From: Mumia sp. ZJ1417
GTDB taxonomy: Bacteria; Actinomycetota; Actinomycetes; Propionibacteriales; Nocardioidaceae
Reading direction: 5' to 3'
Assembly (NCBI RefSeq): GCF_014127285.1
Contig: NZ_CP059901.1
Coordinates: 3,224,001-3,288,000, forward strand
Length of the DNA stretch: 64,000 bases
Shown: piece by piece, positions 16,411-25,228 of the stretch
Layout: each line of letters opens with the position of its first letter
How positions within the stretch are numbered: the first letter of the stretch is position 1
Program-made: the position numbers and the translations under genes
The notes under the pieces: generated by a model
What the model was told of the DNA's origin: nothing
What the model saw: only the letters and a program-made list of their open reading frames with translations
Databases searched by the model: none

Positions 16411-18336
16411 ATGTCCACGTCCCTCCCCCGGCGGTTCCGGCGCCTCGTCGCCGCCACCGCCGCGACCGCCCTCGCGGCCGGCACCCTGGCTCTCGCAGCC
16501 GGCCCCGCGCACGCGGCACCGAAGCTGATCGACGACGCCACGTTCACGTGGGCCCTGTCCAACGAGGCCGGCGGCGGCGCCTACGACGGCAGCTGCAACT
16601 TCCTCTCGGCCGGTGAGGCCGGCAGCACGGGATCCTCGCGTCCCTGGACCGAGACGGACAGCTTCTACCAGACGACCGCCGGCAACGTCTCGATCGTCAA
16701 GCCGAACGCCGCCGGCGATGAAGTCGCTCCCACCTGGGCGACCAAGTGCCTGGATCGCACCGGCGCCCCCGTCATCGCGGCCAACCCCGCATCGACGAGC
16801 GAGAACAAGGTCGTCATCACCGACGGCGAGGGCACCGTCGACCCGGCCGCGGGTACGGCGACGATCCAGTGGGACGGCGCCTTCACCGTCGCCTTCTACG
16901 CCGGCAGGACGTACTGGACGGCGACCGACCCGAAGCTGACCGTCGCTACCGACGGCACCGGTACGGTCACCGCGACCGCCTCCGGGTACGCCGCGGACAT
17001 GGACGATCCCACCCAGTGGACGGCGGTGCCGTCGCGCACGGTCACGCTGGCGACACTCGCGGGCGTGGACGTCACCGCGTCCGGCATCGACATCACGCCG
17101 ACCTATCGAGGCGTTTCGGTCACCACTCCGGCAGGGGCAGCGGCGCAGACGACGACCGGCGCGTCGTGGGGCTCGTTCCCGCAGAGCTTCGTCGACTTCC
17201 ACGGCCTCACCGGCCAGTCGTCGTACTGGTACTCGACGGGGAGTCAGCGCGACATCGCGAAGGTTGCCAACCCGATCGCCGTCGACTACACCGTCGCGCC
17301 CGACCCGGCACCGGCGAAGGTGACGGTCAGCAAGACGACGATCCCGACGACCGGTGAGCACGAGATCACCGTCACCGGCTCCGGTTTCGATCCGTCGCTG
17401 GCTACCGGCACCCGTCCGCCGCTCGCCGGGAAGCCTGTCGGCACCTACGTCATCCTCGGCACCGTCGCCGACACCTGGAAGCCCAGTGCGGGCGCGACGT
17501 CCTCCGCCCGCAAGGCCATCTCCCAGAAGTGGGCCGTGCTCGCCGGCGACATGGCCACCATCGGTGGTCCTGGCGCGGGCGCGATCGAGCTGAAGGCCGA
17601 CGGCACGTTCTCGACGACCTTCACCGTCTCCAAGTCAGCGGTCGACGCCGCGCCTGACAAGCTGGCGAACCTCGGCGTCTACACCTACGCCGCCGGCGGT
17701 GCGACCCAGGCCGCGTACGAGACGTTCACTCCGATCGCGTTCAAGGACCCGGCGCCTGCCGCCGTCACCTCCACGACGACGCTGACCGCCCCCGCCAAGC
17801 TCGTGTACGGCCGTACCGGCACCGCCACGGTCGCCGTGAAGGCGCCGAAGGCCGTCGCCGGCTCGATCCAGCTGCTCGACAGCGCGAAGGTCATCGGCAC
17901 CCGTCCGGTCGCCTCCGGCAAGGCGTCGTTCGCGCTCCCGAAGAACCTCAAGGTCGGCGCGCACCGTCTGTCGGCGCGCTTCGTCTCGAGCAACGCGGCG
18001 GTCGTGAAGCCGTCCACCTCGGCGGCTCGTACCCTCACCATCACCAAGGTCGCCACCAAGACCGCCGTGAAGGTCACCAAGAAGCCGACCCGCAAGAAGG
18101 CCGGCAAGGCCAAGGTCACCGTCTCGGGCTCCCCGAAGGCGAACGGCAAGGTCACGCTCGTCATCAAGGGCAAGGGCATCAAGAAGACCGTCCGCGCCAC
18201 CGTCAAGAACGGCAAGGTCGTCGTGAAGCTGCCCAAGCTGGCGAAGAAGGGCACCTACAAGGTGACTGCGACGTTCGCCACGACCGGCACCCACGCGGGC
18301 TCCAAGAAGACCGTGAAGGTCAAGGTCACGAAGTAA
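16411..18336 (+). CDS. Secreted HtaA-domain protein with Ig-like and lysine-rich tail
   Basis: A 641-residue exported protein. A signal peptide ends near AHA-A (about 35). One HtaA domain (about 37-296, starting FTWALSNE and ending SSYWYSTG) is followed by a domain shared with the gene at 13083-14234 (about 302-448), then a bacterial Ig-like region (about 450-565) and a strongly lysine-rich repeat tail. Unlike its two neighbours it has no C-terminal membrane anchor. It may be released, or held to the envelope by charge. It sits 41 bases after htaA with a GAAGGGA ribosome-binding site. It is likely part of the same haem relay, comparable to HtaB/HtaC of corynebacteria in role but not in layout. 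Confidence 0.88.
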   Translation: MSTSLPRRFRRLVAATAATALAAGTLALAAGPAHAAPKLIDDATFTWALSNEAGGGAYDGSCNFLSAGEAGSTGSSRPWTETDSFYQTTAGNVSIVKPNAAGDEVAPTWATKCLDRTGAPVIAANPASTSENKVVITDGEGTVDPAAGTATIQWDGAFTVAFYAGRTYWTATDPKLTVATDGTGTVTATASGYAADMDDPTQWTAVPSRTVTLATLAGVDVTASGIDITPTYRGVSVTTPAGAAAQTTTGASWGSFPQSFVDFHGLTGQSSYWYSTGSQRDIAKVANPIAVDYTVAPDPAPAKVTVSKTTIPTTGEHEITVTGSGFDPSLATGTRPPLAGKPVGTYVILGTVADTWKPSAGATSSARKAISQKWAVLAGDMATIGGPGAGAIELKADGTFSTTFTVSKSAVDAAPDKLANLGVYTYAAGGATQAAYETFTPIAFKDPAPAAVTSTTTLTAPAKLVYGRTGTATVAVKAPKAVAGSIQLLDSAKVIGTRPVASGKASFALPKNLKVGAHRLSARFVSSNAAVVKPSTSAARTLTITKVATKTAVKVTKKPTRKKAGKAKVTVSGSPKANGKVTLVIKGKGIKKTVRATVKNGKVVVKLPKLAKKGTYKVTATFATTGTHAGSKKTVKVKVTK

Positions 18337-18339
18337 CGG

Positions 18340-18420
18340 ACGTACGTCCCGACAACATGACCCGACGTTCCACCCCGGATCTGGGGGTGGAACGTCGGGT
18401 CATGTTGTCGGGTCGTACGT
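18340..18420. terminator. 37-bp-arm palindrome between convergent genes
   Basis: Arms 18340-18376 and 18384-18420 pair over 37 bp with one mismatch (18347/18413, T-T), with a 7-base loop. The palindrome fills the whole gap between the stop of the HtaA protein (18336) and the stop of the TetR gene, whose last base it shares. It can act as a bidirectional terminator. The arms contain CCCGACAACATGACCCGAC; no second copy was found in the window. Confidence 0.85.
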
Positions 18421-19019
18421 CAGGCCTCGCGGGCGCCGACCGCGCGGAGGACGAAGCGCTCCGTGACGGCGACGGCGGAATCGCGCTCCGTCCCCTCGCC
18501 GTGGGTGACCTGGCGCCCCTGCAGGCACGCGAGCACGAGCGCCGTGGTCGCGCGCAGGTCGTCGACGACGAAGGCGCCCTGCTCCATGCCGTCGGAGAGC
18601 ACGCAGCGCAGCAGGTCCTCGACGACGATGACGTGCTCGCGCATGTGCAGCAGCGCATCGCGCGAGAGCACCGAGTAGAGCTGTGGGCCGAGCCCCATGT
18701 GCATCTCGCGGGAGAGCGCGACGTGCATGCGCACGTATGTCCGGAGCTCCTCGACCGGGCCCTCGGCCTCGGCGAGCGCGCCGCGGATCGCCTCGACGTA
18801 CTGATGGGTCTCCTCCATCGCGAACGCGAGGAGGATCGCCTCCTTGTCGGCGAAGTGGTTGTAGATCGCCGTACGGCCGATCTCCGCGCGGCTCGCGACG
18901 TCGGCGAGCCGGACCGCGTCGTAGCCGCGCTCGGTCAGCAGCTCACCGAACGCGACGAGCACGCGGCGTCGTGTCTCGATCCGGTGGGCGGCCAGGTTCT
19001 CGCCTATGATCTTGGGCAC
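18420..19019 (-). CDS. TetR/AcrR-family regulator
   Basis: A 199-residue repressor. The N-terminal helix-turn-helix (about 30-60) is typical: ADVASRAEIGRTAIYNHFAD followed by KEAIL. The C-terminal ligand domain gives no hint of an inducer. It faces away from the nucleoside phosphorylase gene, with 47 bases between the two starts, so it may control itself and that gene set; no clear operator was identified. Start GTG 19019. A haem-related target is possible because of the convergent neighbour, but nothing supports it. Confidence 0.88.
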   Translation of the reverse strand: MPKIIGENLAAHRIETRRRVLVAFGELLTERGYDAVRLADVASRAEIGRTAIYNHFADKEAILLAFAMEETHQYVEAIRGALAEAEGPVEELRTYVRMHVALSREMHMGLGPQLYSVLSRDALLHMREHVIVVEDLLRCVLSDGMEQGAFVVDDLRATTALVLACLQGRQVTHGEGTERDSAVAVTERFVLRAVGAREA

Positions 19020-19066
19020 CCCGCCAATCTACCGGCCCCCGGGACCGCCTGAGTTAGTGTGCCGAG

Positions 19067-19900
19067 GTGAGTGTCGAAACCATGAGCCCCGTTGAACCTT
19101 TGGACCGCCCCCGCTCCCCCGAGGAGATGGCGACCGCCGCCGCAGAGGTGCTGCGTGAGCGCACCGGAGGAGACCACGACGTCGCCCTCGTGATGGGGTC
19201 CGGCTGGAAGCCTGCCGCCGACGTTCTCGGCGCCCCCGAGCACGAGTTCCCCACGACCGACCTGCCCGGCTTCGTGGCGCCGTCGGTCGCCGGCCACGGA
19301 GGGACCGTCCGCTCCGTGCGCGTCGGTGACACCCGCGTGCTGGTCTTCCTCGGCCGGACTCACCTGTACGAGGGCCACGGCGTCGACGCAGTCGCGCACG
19401 GCGTCCGTACGGCAGCGGCGACAGGGTGCCGCGCCGTCGTTCTGACCAACGCGTGCGGCGGCCTGCGTCCGGAGTGGATTCCGGGCACGCCCGTCCTCAT
19501 CAGCGACCACATCAACCTGACCGCGACGTCGCCGCTGCACGGTCCGCAGTTCGTCGACCTGACCGACCTGTACGCCAGTCGTCTGCGCTCGCTGTGCCTG
19601 GAGGTCGACCCGACGCTCGCGCAGGGCGTGTACGTCCAGTTCCCCGGCCCGCACTACGAGACGCCCGCCGAGATCGGCATGGTCCGTGCCATCGGAGGCG
19701 ACCTCGTCGGCATGTCGACCGTCCTCGAGGCGATCGCGGCCCGTGCGGCAGGCCTCGAGATCCTCGGCATCTCCCTCGTCACGAACCTCGCGGCCGGCGT
19801 CACCGGCGAGCCGCTGAACCACGAGGAGGTCCTCGCGGCGGGGGCCGCCTCCGCTCAGACGATGGGGCACCTGCTCGCGTCGGTCGTGGGCCGCATCTGA
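19067..19900 (+). CDS. punA: Purine nucleoside phosphorylase, trimeric type
   Basis: Phosphorolysis of (deoxy)purine nucleosides to base and (deoxy)ribose 1-phosphate. The 277-residue chain shows VALVMGSGW (phosphate loop), [17 protein letters not shown] and [10 protein letters not shown], with the base-contacting Asn in the segment SLVTNLAAG. These are marks of the low-mass trimeric family (M. tuberculosis Rv3307, there named deoD). Start GTG 19067; an in-frame ATG 15 bases on is an alternative. The stop overlaps the next start, beginning a three-gene coupled set. Confidence 0.95.
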   Translation: MSVETMSPVEPLDRPRSPEEMATAAAEVLRERTGGDHDVALVMGSGWKPAADVLGAPEHEFPTTDLPGFVAPSVAGHGGTVRSVRVGDTRVLVFLGRTHLYEGHGVDAVAHGVRTAAATGCRAVVLTNACGGLRPEWIPGTPVLISDHINLTATSPLHGPQFVDLTDLYASRLRSLCLEVDPTLAQGVYVQFPGPHYETPAEIGMVRAIGGDLVGMSTVLEAIAARAAGLEILGISLVTNLAAGVTGEPLNHEEVLAAGAASAQTMGHLLASVVGRI

Positions 19901-20694
19901 TGCGTGTCCTGGTCACCGGCGTCTGCGGGGCGATCGGCAGCACGGTCGCTCCCGCCCTCGCGGCGCAGGGCCACGAGGTCCGAGGCCTCGACCTGGTTGC
20001 CCCGGACGACCGCCTCGCGGCCGCGCTGAGCGCCGGCATGCTCGTCGGCGACGTCCTCGACCCCATGCTCGCCGATCAGGCGGTCGAGGGGGTCGACGCG
20101 GTCGTGCACCTCGCCGGCCTGCCGGAGGAGTCCACGCTGACCGACGAGCTGACGTCGCACGCGCACACCACCGCGGTCCTCCTCGACGCGATGGTCCGCC
20201 ACGGTGTCGACCGGTTCGTCTACGCCAGCAGCAACCACGCCGTCGGGATGGTCCCACGCACGGACCGGCTGGAAGCCGAGGTGAGGCCGCGGCCGGACAC
20301 CTTCTACGGTGTGGCGAAGGTCGCCGCAGAAGCGTTGATGAACCTGTACGCCGACCGCTTCGGGATGACCGCCGTCGCCCTGCGGATCGGCTCGTTCCGC
20401 GAGGAGCCGACGACTCGCCGTGCGCTGTCGACGTGGCTCTCGCCCGGCGACGCGGTCCGCCTCGTCGAGGCGGCGCTGACGGCCGACGAGTCCGGCTTCA
20501 TCGCCGTCTACGGCATCTCTGCCAACACCCGCGCGTGGTGGGACCTCGGGCCGGGGCGACGCATCGGGTACGCCCCGCGCGACGACGCCGAGGCGTTCGC
20601 GGCCTCGATCCCCGACCGCGAGGAGGACGAGGCCGAGGGCGACCGGGTCGGTGGCCCCTTCGCGGTGATGCCGCTGGGGAGGCCGCTGCCGTGA
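19900..20694 (+). CDS. NAD(P)-dependent epimerase/dehydratase-family protein
   Basis: A 264-residue extended short-chain dehydrogenase. The N-terminal Rossmann motif is TGVCGAIGS, followed by GLDL (acidic, favouring NAD), VVHLAG and the active-site block SSNHAVG...FYGVAK with the catalytic Tyr/Lys. This pattern is closest to uronate dehydrogenase-like proteins, but the substrate cannot be read from sequence. It is coupled to the nucleoside phosphorylase upstream (TGATG) and the phosphosugar mutase downstream (GTGA), suggesting a sugar-phosphate-related reaction. Confidence 0.8.
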   Translation: MRVLVTGVCGAIGSTVAPALAAQGHEVRGLDLVAPDDRLAAALSAGMLVGDVLDPMLADQAVEGVDAVVHLAGLPEESTLTDELTSHAHTTAVLLDAMVRHGVDRFVYASSNHAVGMVPRTDRLEAEVRPRPDTFYGVAKVAAEALMNLYADRFGMTAVALRIGSFREEPTTRRALSTWLSPGDAVRLVEAALTADESGFIAVYGISANTRAWWDLGPGRRIGYAPRDDAEAFAASIPDREEDEAEGDRVGGPFAVMPLGRPLP

Positions 20695-22322
20695 CGAGCC
20701 CCGACCTGACCCCGAAGGACCTCGCCGAGGCCTGGCTCGCCCAGGACCCTGACCCGCAGACCCGTGACGAGCTGCGCGTGCTGCTCGACTCCGGTGACGA
20801 GGCGGAGCTCTCCACGCGCTTCGCCGGCCGTCTGGTCTTCGGCACAGCGGGCCTGCGCGGTCCGCTCGGTGCCGGCCCGACCCGGATGAACAGGGTCGTC
20901 GTCGCCCAGGCAGCCGCAGGCCTGGCCGCGTACCTGCGCGCGCACGCGGACGAGGCCCCAACCCTCGTCGTCGGGTACGACGCGCGCCACAACTCCGCGA
21001 TCTTCGCGCGCGACACGTGCGAGATCGCAGAGGCTGCGGGCGTCCGCGCGCTGCTGCTTCCCGAAGCGCTCCCGACGCCGGTGCTCGCCTTCGCGATCCA
21101 GCATCTCGGCGCCTCCGCAGGCGTGATGGTGACCGCGTCGCACAACCCGCCGCAGGACAACGGCTACAAGGTCTACCTCGGAGACGGCAGCCAGATCGTG
21201 CCGCCCGCAGATGTCGACATCGCCGAAGCGATCGCCGCCGTCGGACCGGTCGACTCCCTCCCCCGCGACGAGGCGTACGAGGTCCTGACCGACGAGGTCC
21301 GAGAGGCGTACGTCGCTGCCGTCGCGGCGCTGCCGGACGCTGGCCCCCGCGAGCTCGTCGTCGCGTACACACCCCTGCACGGCGTCGGTCTCGCGACCGC
21401 GGCGGAGGCCGTCCGTGCCGCAGGCTTCGAGGCACTCCACGTCGTCGAGGAGCAGGCCGATCCGGACCCGGACTTCCCGACGGTCTCGTTCCCCAACCCC
21501 GAGGAGCCCGGCGCGACCGACCTGCTGCTCGCGCTCGCCGACCACGTCGGTGCCGACCTCGCCCTCGCGAACGACCCCGATGCCGACCGCTGTGCCGTCG
21601 CGGTGCCGACCCCTGCCGGCTGGCACCAGCTGTCCGGTGACGAGGTGGGCGTCCTCCTGGCCGACTTCCTGCTGCGACGCGGTGTCGCGGGGACGTACGC
21701 AACGACCATCGTCTCCTCGTCGCTGCTCGGGCGGATGGCCGAGGCGTACGGGCAGCCGTACGCGGAGACGCTCACCGGCTTCAAGTGGATCGGCCGCGTC
21801 CCGGGCCTGGCGTACGGGTACGAGGAGGCGCTCGGCTACGCGGCGGCACCGGCGATCGCGCGCGACAAAGACGGCATCTCCGCGATGGTGCGGATGCTCG
21901 AGCTCGCCGCCGAGCTACGCGTGCAGGGCCAGACCCTGCGCGACCGCCTCGACGAGATCGCCGCACGCTTCGGCGTCCACGCGACCGACCAGCTCTCCGT
22001 ACGGATCGACGACCTCACGCTGATCACGCAGGCGATGGCACGGCTTCGTGCCGCGCCTCCGACCGTCCTTGGGGGCTATGCCGTCGAGCACGTCGACGAC
22101 CTCGAGGCGGGCAGCGAGAGCCTGCCTCCGACGGACGGGCTGCGGCTCGTGCTCGCGGAGGGCGGACGGGTGGTCGTACGCCCTTCGGGGACCGAGCCCA
22201 AGCTCAAGTGCTACCTCGAGGTGGTCGTCCCCGCCGACGACGGCGTCGACGCCGCACGGATCGCGGCGGCTGCCCGCCTCGACGCGATCCGAGCCCACCT
22301 GTCGACAGCCCTGGGACTGTGA
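20691..22322 (+). CDS. pmmB: Phosphosugar mutase (phosphomannomutase / PGM2-like)
   Basis: A 543-residue alpha-D-phosphohexomutase-superfamily enzyme. FGTAGLRG near residue 60, the phosphoserine loop TASHNPPQDNGYK with S150, the metal loop DPDADRCAV, and the C-terminal phosphate-binding RPSGTEPKLKCYLE are all intact. The length and insertion pattern resemble the PGM2/PgcA branch, some members of which act as phosphopentomutases. Direct coupling to PNP, and the absence of any deoB in the window, make ribose 1-phosphate a plausible substrate. Start GTG 20691 overlaps the upstream stop. M. tuberculosis has the same deoD-pmmB pair. Confidence 0.9.
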   Translation: MTSPDLTPKDLAEAWLAQDPDPQTRDELRVLLDSGDEAELSTRFAGRLVFGTAGLRGPLGAGPTRMNRVVVAQAAAGLAAYLRAHADEAPTLVVGYDARHNSAIFARDTCEIAEAAGVRALLLPEALPTPVLAFAIQHLGASAGVMVTASHNPPQDNGYKVYLGDGSQIVPPADVDIAEAIAAVGPVDSLPRDEAYEVLTDEVREAYVAAVAALPDAGPRELVVAYTPLHGVGLATAAEAVRAAGFEALHVVEEQADPDPDFPTVSFPNPEEPGATDLLLALADHVGADLALANDPDADRCAVAVPTPAGWHQLSGDEVGVLLADFLLRRGVAGTYATTIVSSSLLGRMAEAYGQPYAETLTGFKWIGRVPGLAYGYEEALGYAAAPAIARDKDGISAMVRMLELAAELRVQGQTLRDRLDEIAARFGVHATDQLSVRIDDLTLITQAMARLRAAPPTVLGGYAVEHVDDLEAGSESLPPTDGLRLVLAEGGRVVVRPSGTEPKLKCYLEVVVPADDGVDAARIAAAARLDAIRAHLSTALGL

Positions 22323-22329
22323 GCCCGCG

Positions 22330-24354
22330 ATGACCGCGCCCGTCCTGCGCCGCTTCCGGGGAGGCGACGTGGGGCGGCTCCTCCTCGCATGGGTCGGCGG
22401 CACCCTCACGCTCGTCGTGGTCGACTGGGTGCTGCACGACCTGGAGTTCACCGCGTGGTGGACCCCTGCCGTGGCAGCGGCTGTGATCGGCCTCGTCGGG
22501 CTCGTGCTCCAGCCGCTGCTCGTCGCGGTGGCGGCGCGGGTCGGCTGGGTCGCGGTGATCGCGCTCGCCGTCGTCGGCCAGGCGGTTGTCGTCGCGGTGG
22601 CGCTCGCCGTCGTCCCCGGCATCGTCGTCGAGAGCTGGTGGGCCCCGCTGATCGCGGCCTGGCTGGCGGCGCTCGTCGGCTCGCTGCTCGCCTGGCTGAG
22701 TACCGCGGGCACCGACGAGGGGTTCGCGGTGGCGCTCGCGCGCCGCGGTCGCCGTTCGCGACAGCATGGAGACGGGCCTGACGAGGACGGTCTGCTGGTG
22801 GTCCAGCTCGACGGTGTCGCCTACCCCGTCCTCACCTGGGCGCTCGCCGCCGGCAACATGCCCACGCTGGAGCGGTGGCTGCGCGAGGGCAGCCACACCC
22901 TGCACGAGTGGCGACCGACGACGCCGTGCACGACGCCGGCGAGCCAACTCGGGATCTTGCACGGCTCGGCGGAACGGGTGCCGGCGTTCCGCTGGTACGA
23001 CCGTGAGCTCGGCCGCGTCCTCACCGCCAACCACCCCGCCGACGCCGCGGTGATCGAGCAGCGGGCACAGGGTCCGGGCCTGCTCGCCGACGGCGGTGTC
23101 TCGGTGTCGAATCTCTTCAGCGGCGGCGCCGACCGTACGGCGATGGTGATGTCACGCCTGCGCAGCGGCCGAGGCACGACGATCACCCGCGAGGCCGTCG
23201 CGTGGTTCGCGGTGCGGCCCGACGGGCTCGCGCGCAGCCTGTTCCGGACGCTCGCCGAGGTCGTGCGCGAACGCACCCAGTCTGCGCGACAGGCGCACCG
23301 TGACGTCCTGCCCCGGGTCAAGCGGGACTGGACGTTCGCGTTCCTGCGCGCGGGGTCCAACGGCATGGTCCGCGACCTGTCGACGGCGGTGGTCGCGCAG
23401 GAGATGCTCCGCGGGACGCCGATCCTGTACGTGGACTACGTCGACTACGACGAGGTCGCCCACCACGCGGGGGTGTTCCGTCGCGAGGCGCTCGCAGCGC
23501 TCGAGGCCCTCGACGGCGTGCTCGCGACGCTCGAGACAGTCACCACGCACTGCCGACGGCGCTACCGCATCGCCGTCGTGAGCGACCACGGCCAGTCGCA
23601 GGGCGCGACCTTCCTGCAGGTGCACGGGGCGACGCTCGCCGACCTGGTCGCTGAGCTGACCGCCGGGTCGGTGGAGGCCGTCCAAGCCAGCAACGAGGAC
23701 TACGCCCGGCTGCGCGCGCTCGCCGAGGAGATGGCGGGAGCCGGCGCCGGCTCCGGCACGGCGCGCCGCGCCGCCGAGCGGATGGACCGTCGTACGGGCA
23801 GCTCCGCCGCCGACTCCGACGCTCCCGCGCGCGAGGCCGACGGCGCGAGCGACCTGATCGTCCTCGCGTCGGGCAATCTGGGTCTCGTCAACGCCCGCTC
23901 CGACCAACGCTTAGTGCTGCAGGAGATCGACGAGCGCTGGCCGCGCCTCATCCCTGGACTGGTCAACCACCCGGCGATCGGCTGTGTGATCGCGATGACC
24001 GTGGACGAAGGACCGGTCGCGATCGGGAGCGACGGCATCCACGCGCTGCGTACGGGCAAGGTCATCGGCGACGTCGACCCGCTGGCCGCGTACGGGGAGG
24101 GGGCGCGCGAGCGCATCCACCCCGCGTCCGAGCGGCCCGAGGCGCCGGACCTTTACGTCGTGAGCGCCTGTGACCCGGCGACCGGGACCGTCCACGCGTT
24201 CGAGGAGCTGGTGGGCAGCCATGGTGGGCTCGGCGGCTGGCAGGACCGCGCCGTGCTGCTCGCGCCGGCCGAGCTCGCGCCGCCGCCCGACGACCTGCTC
24301 GGCGCCGACGCGATCCACCGCGTCCTTCGAGGCTGGCGCGACGAGCTGGTCTGA
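22330..24354 (+). CDS. Membrane protein with fused alkaline-phosphatase-superfamily domain
   Basis: A 674-residue protein. Residues 1 to about 130 hold four hydrophobic segments similar to small phage-holin-family/DUF4381-type membrane modules. After a basic linker comes a type I phosphodiesterase/nucleotide pyrophosphatase-like domain: VVQLDGVAYPVLTWAL (metal Asp), TTPCTTPASQ with the candidate nucleophile Thr, VDYVDYDEVAHHAG, VVSDHGQSQG and, near the end, GSHGGLGGWQ. The conserved Asp/His set suggests an active hydrolase of phosphodiester or phosphate substrates at the membrane. It begins seven bases after pmmB and is probably in the same transcript. A 33-residue Ala/Arg-rich insert lies near residues 470-505. 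Confidence 0.8.
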   Translation: MTAPVLRRFRGGDVGRLLLAWVGGTLTLVVVDWVLHDLEFTAWWTPAVAAAVIGLVGLVLQPLLVAVAARVGWVAVIALAVVGQAVVVAVALAVVPGIVVESWWAPLIAAWLAALVGSLLAWLSTAGTDEGFAVALARRGRRSRQHGDGPDEDGLLVVQLDGVAYPVLTWALAAGNMPTLERWLREGSHTLHEWRPTTPCTTPASQLGILHGSAERVPAFRWYDRELGRVLTANHPADAAVIEQRAQGPGLLADGGVSVSNLFSGGADRTAMVMSRLRSGRGTTITREAVAWFAVRPDGLARSLFRTLAEVVRERTQSARQAHRDVLPRVKRDWTFAFLRAGSNGMVRDLSTAVVAQEMLRGTPILYVDYVDYDEVAHHAGVFRREALAALEALDGVLATLETVTTHCRRRYRIAVVSDHGQSQGATFLQVHGATLADLVAELTAGSVEAVQASNEDYARLRALAEEMAGAGAGSGTARRAAERMDRRTGSSAADSDAPAREADGASDLIVLASGNLGLVNARSDQRLVLQEIDERWPRLIPGLVNHPAIGCVIAMTVDEGPVAIGSDGIHALRTGKVIGDVDPLAAYGEGARERIHPASERPEAPDLYVVSACDPATGTVHAFEELVGSHGGLGGWQDRAVLLAPAELAPPPDDLLGADAIHRVLRGWRDELV

Positions 24355-24387
24355 CGCCACACTCCCCCTCTGTCGCCCCGTCTCGCG

Positions 24388-24437
24388 CGGACGTCATACG
24401 TCTCGCGGGGCACAACCCGCAAAACGTATGACGTCCG
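24388..24437. repeat. Palindrome, family B copy 1
   Basis: Outer arms of 14 bp (24388-24401 and 24424-24437) contain GGACGTCATACGT and its complement. An inner 5-bp stem (GCGGG 24405-24409 with CCCGC 24416-24420) lies on the same axis. It is placed between convergent genes as a bidirectional terminator. The same order of elements (GACGTCATACG, TCGCGGG, loop, CCC-C, CGTATGACGTC) recurs at 47441-47488. Confidence 0.8.
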
Positions 24438-24451
24438 GTGGAGGGGACGGC

Positions 24452-25228
24452 TCAGACCGAGCGCTGGTACGCCCGGAACGCCCGGGTGGCGAGCCAGCTC
24501 ATCACGGCCGCGACCACGAGCAGCAGGGCGAGCCGCCCTCCGACGACCGACCAGTCCGGGCCCGCCGACAGGGCCTCACGGGAGGCGACCACCGCCCAGT
24601 CGACCGGGTTGAGGCGAGCGACGGTCGCCACCCAGTCCGGCATCAGCGCGGCCGGGAGCATCACCGAGGACAGGAACGTCAGCGGGAGCGTGAGGAACTG
24701 CGAGATGCCGATCAGCGCCTCCTCCTGTCGTACGAGCAGCGCCACGGCGTTCGACAGCGCCGCGAACACCGAGCCGAGGAGCACCGCCGCCACGACCACC
24801 ACGAGCCACCCGAGCGGCCCACCCTCGAACCGCGCCCCCACGACGACGCCTGCCGTCAGCACGATCAGCGACTGGAGCGCGATCGTCACGGCCTGCGACG
24901 CGAGCGAGCTCAGCATCAGCGCCGACCGCCCGACCGGAGACGTGAGGTCGCGATCCATGACGCCGCGGTCCATCGCGACGATGAAGCCGGTCCCGGCCCA
25001 CCCCGCCGAGAACATCGCCGTCATGACGACGACGCCCGGCGTGAGGTAGGTCATGTACGAGGCGTCCCCGAACCCGGGGAGCTCGACGACGTTGCGGAAC
25101 AGCTGGCCGAACAGCAGCAGCCAGACGAGCGGCTGGATCAGCGAGAAGGCCAGGTACGCCGGCTGCCGCACGAGGTTGCGCAACGACCGCCGGGTGAGGA
25201 GCTCGGTGTGCACGAGCATCGTGGTCAT
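24452..25228 (-). CDS. ABC-2 type exporter permease (DrrB-like)
   Basis: A 258-residue membrane protein with six hydrophobic segments and the ABC-2 pattern LLTRRSLRNLVRQPAYLAFS at the start and LTLPLTFLSSVMLPAALMPDW, LNPVDWAV near the end. It forms the channel of a drug- or lipid-type exporter with the ATPase encoded immediately upstream, with which it overlaps by four bases (ATGA). The substrate is unknown. Confidence 0.9.
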   Translation of the reverse strand: MTTMLVHTELLTRRSLRNLVRQPAYLAFSLIQPLVWLLLFGQLFRNVVELPGFGDASYMTYLTPGVVVMTAMFSAGWAGTGFIVAMDRGVMDRDLTSPVGRSALMLSSLASQAVTIALQSLIVLTAGVVVGARFEGGPLGWLVVVVAAVLLGSVFAALSNAVALLVRQEEALIGISQFLTLPLTFLSSVMLPAALMPDWVATVARLNPVDWAVVASREALSAGPDWSVVGGRLALLLVVAAVMSWLATRAFRAYQRSV

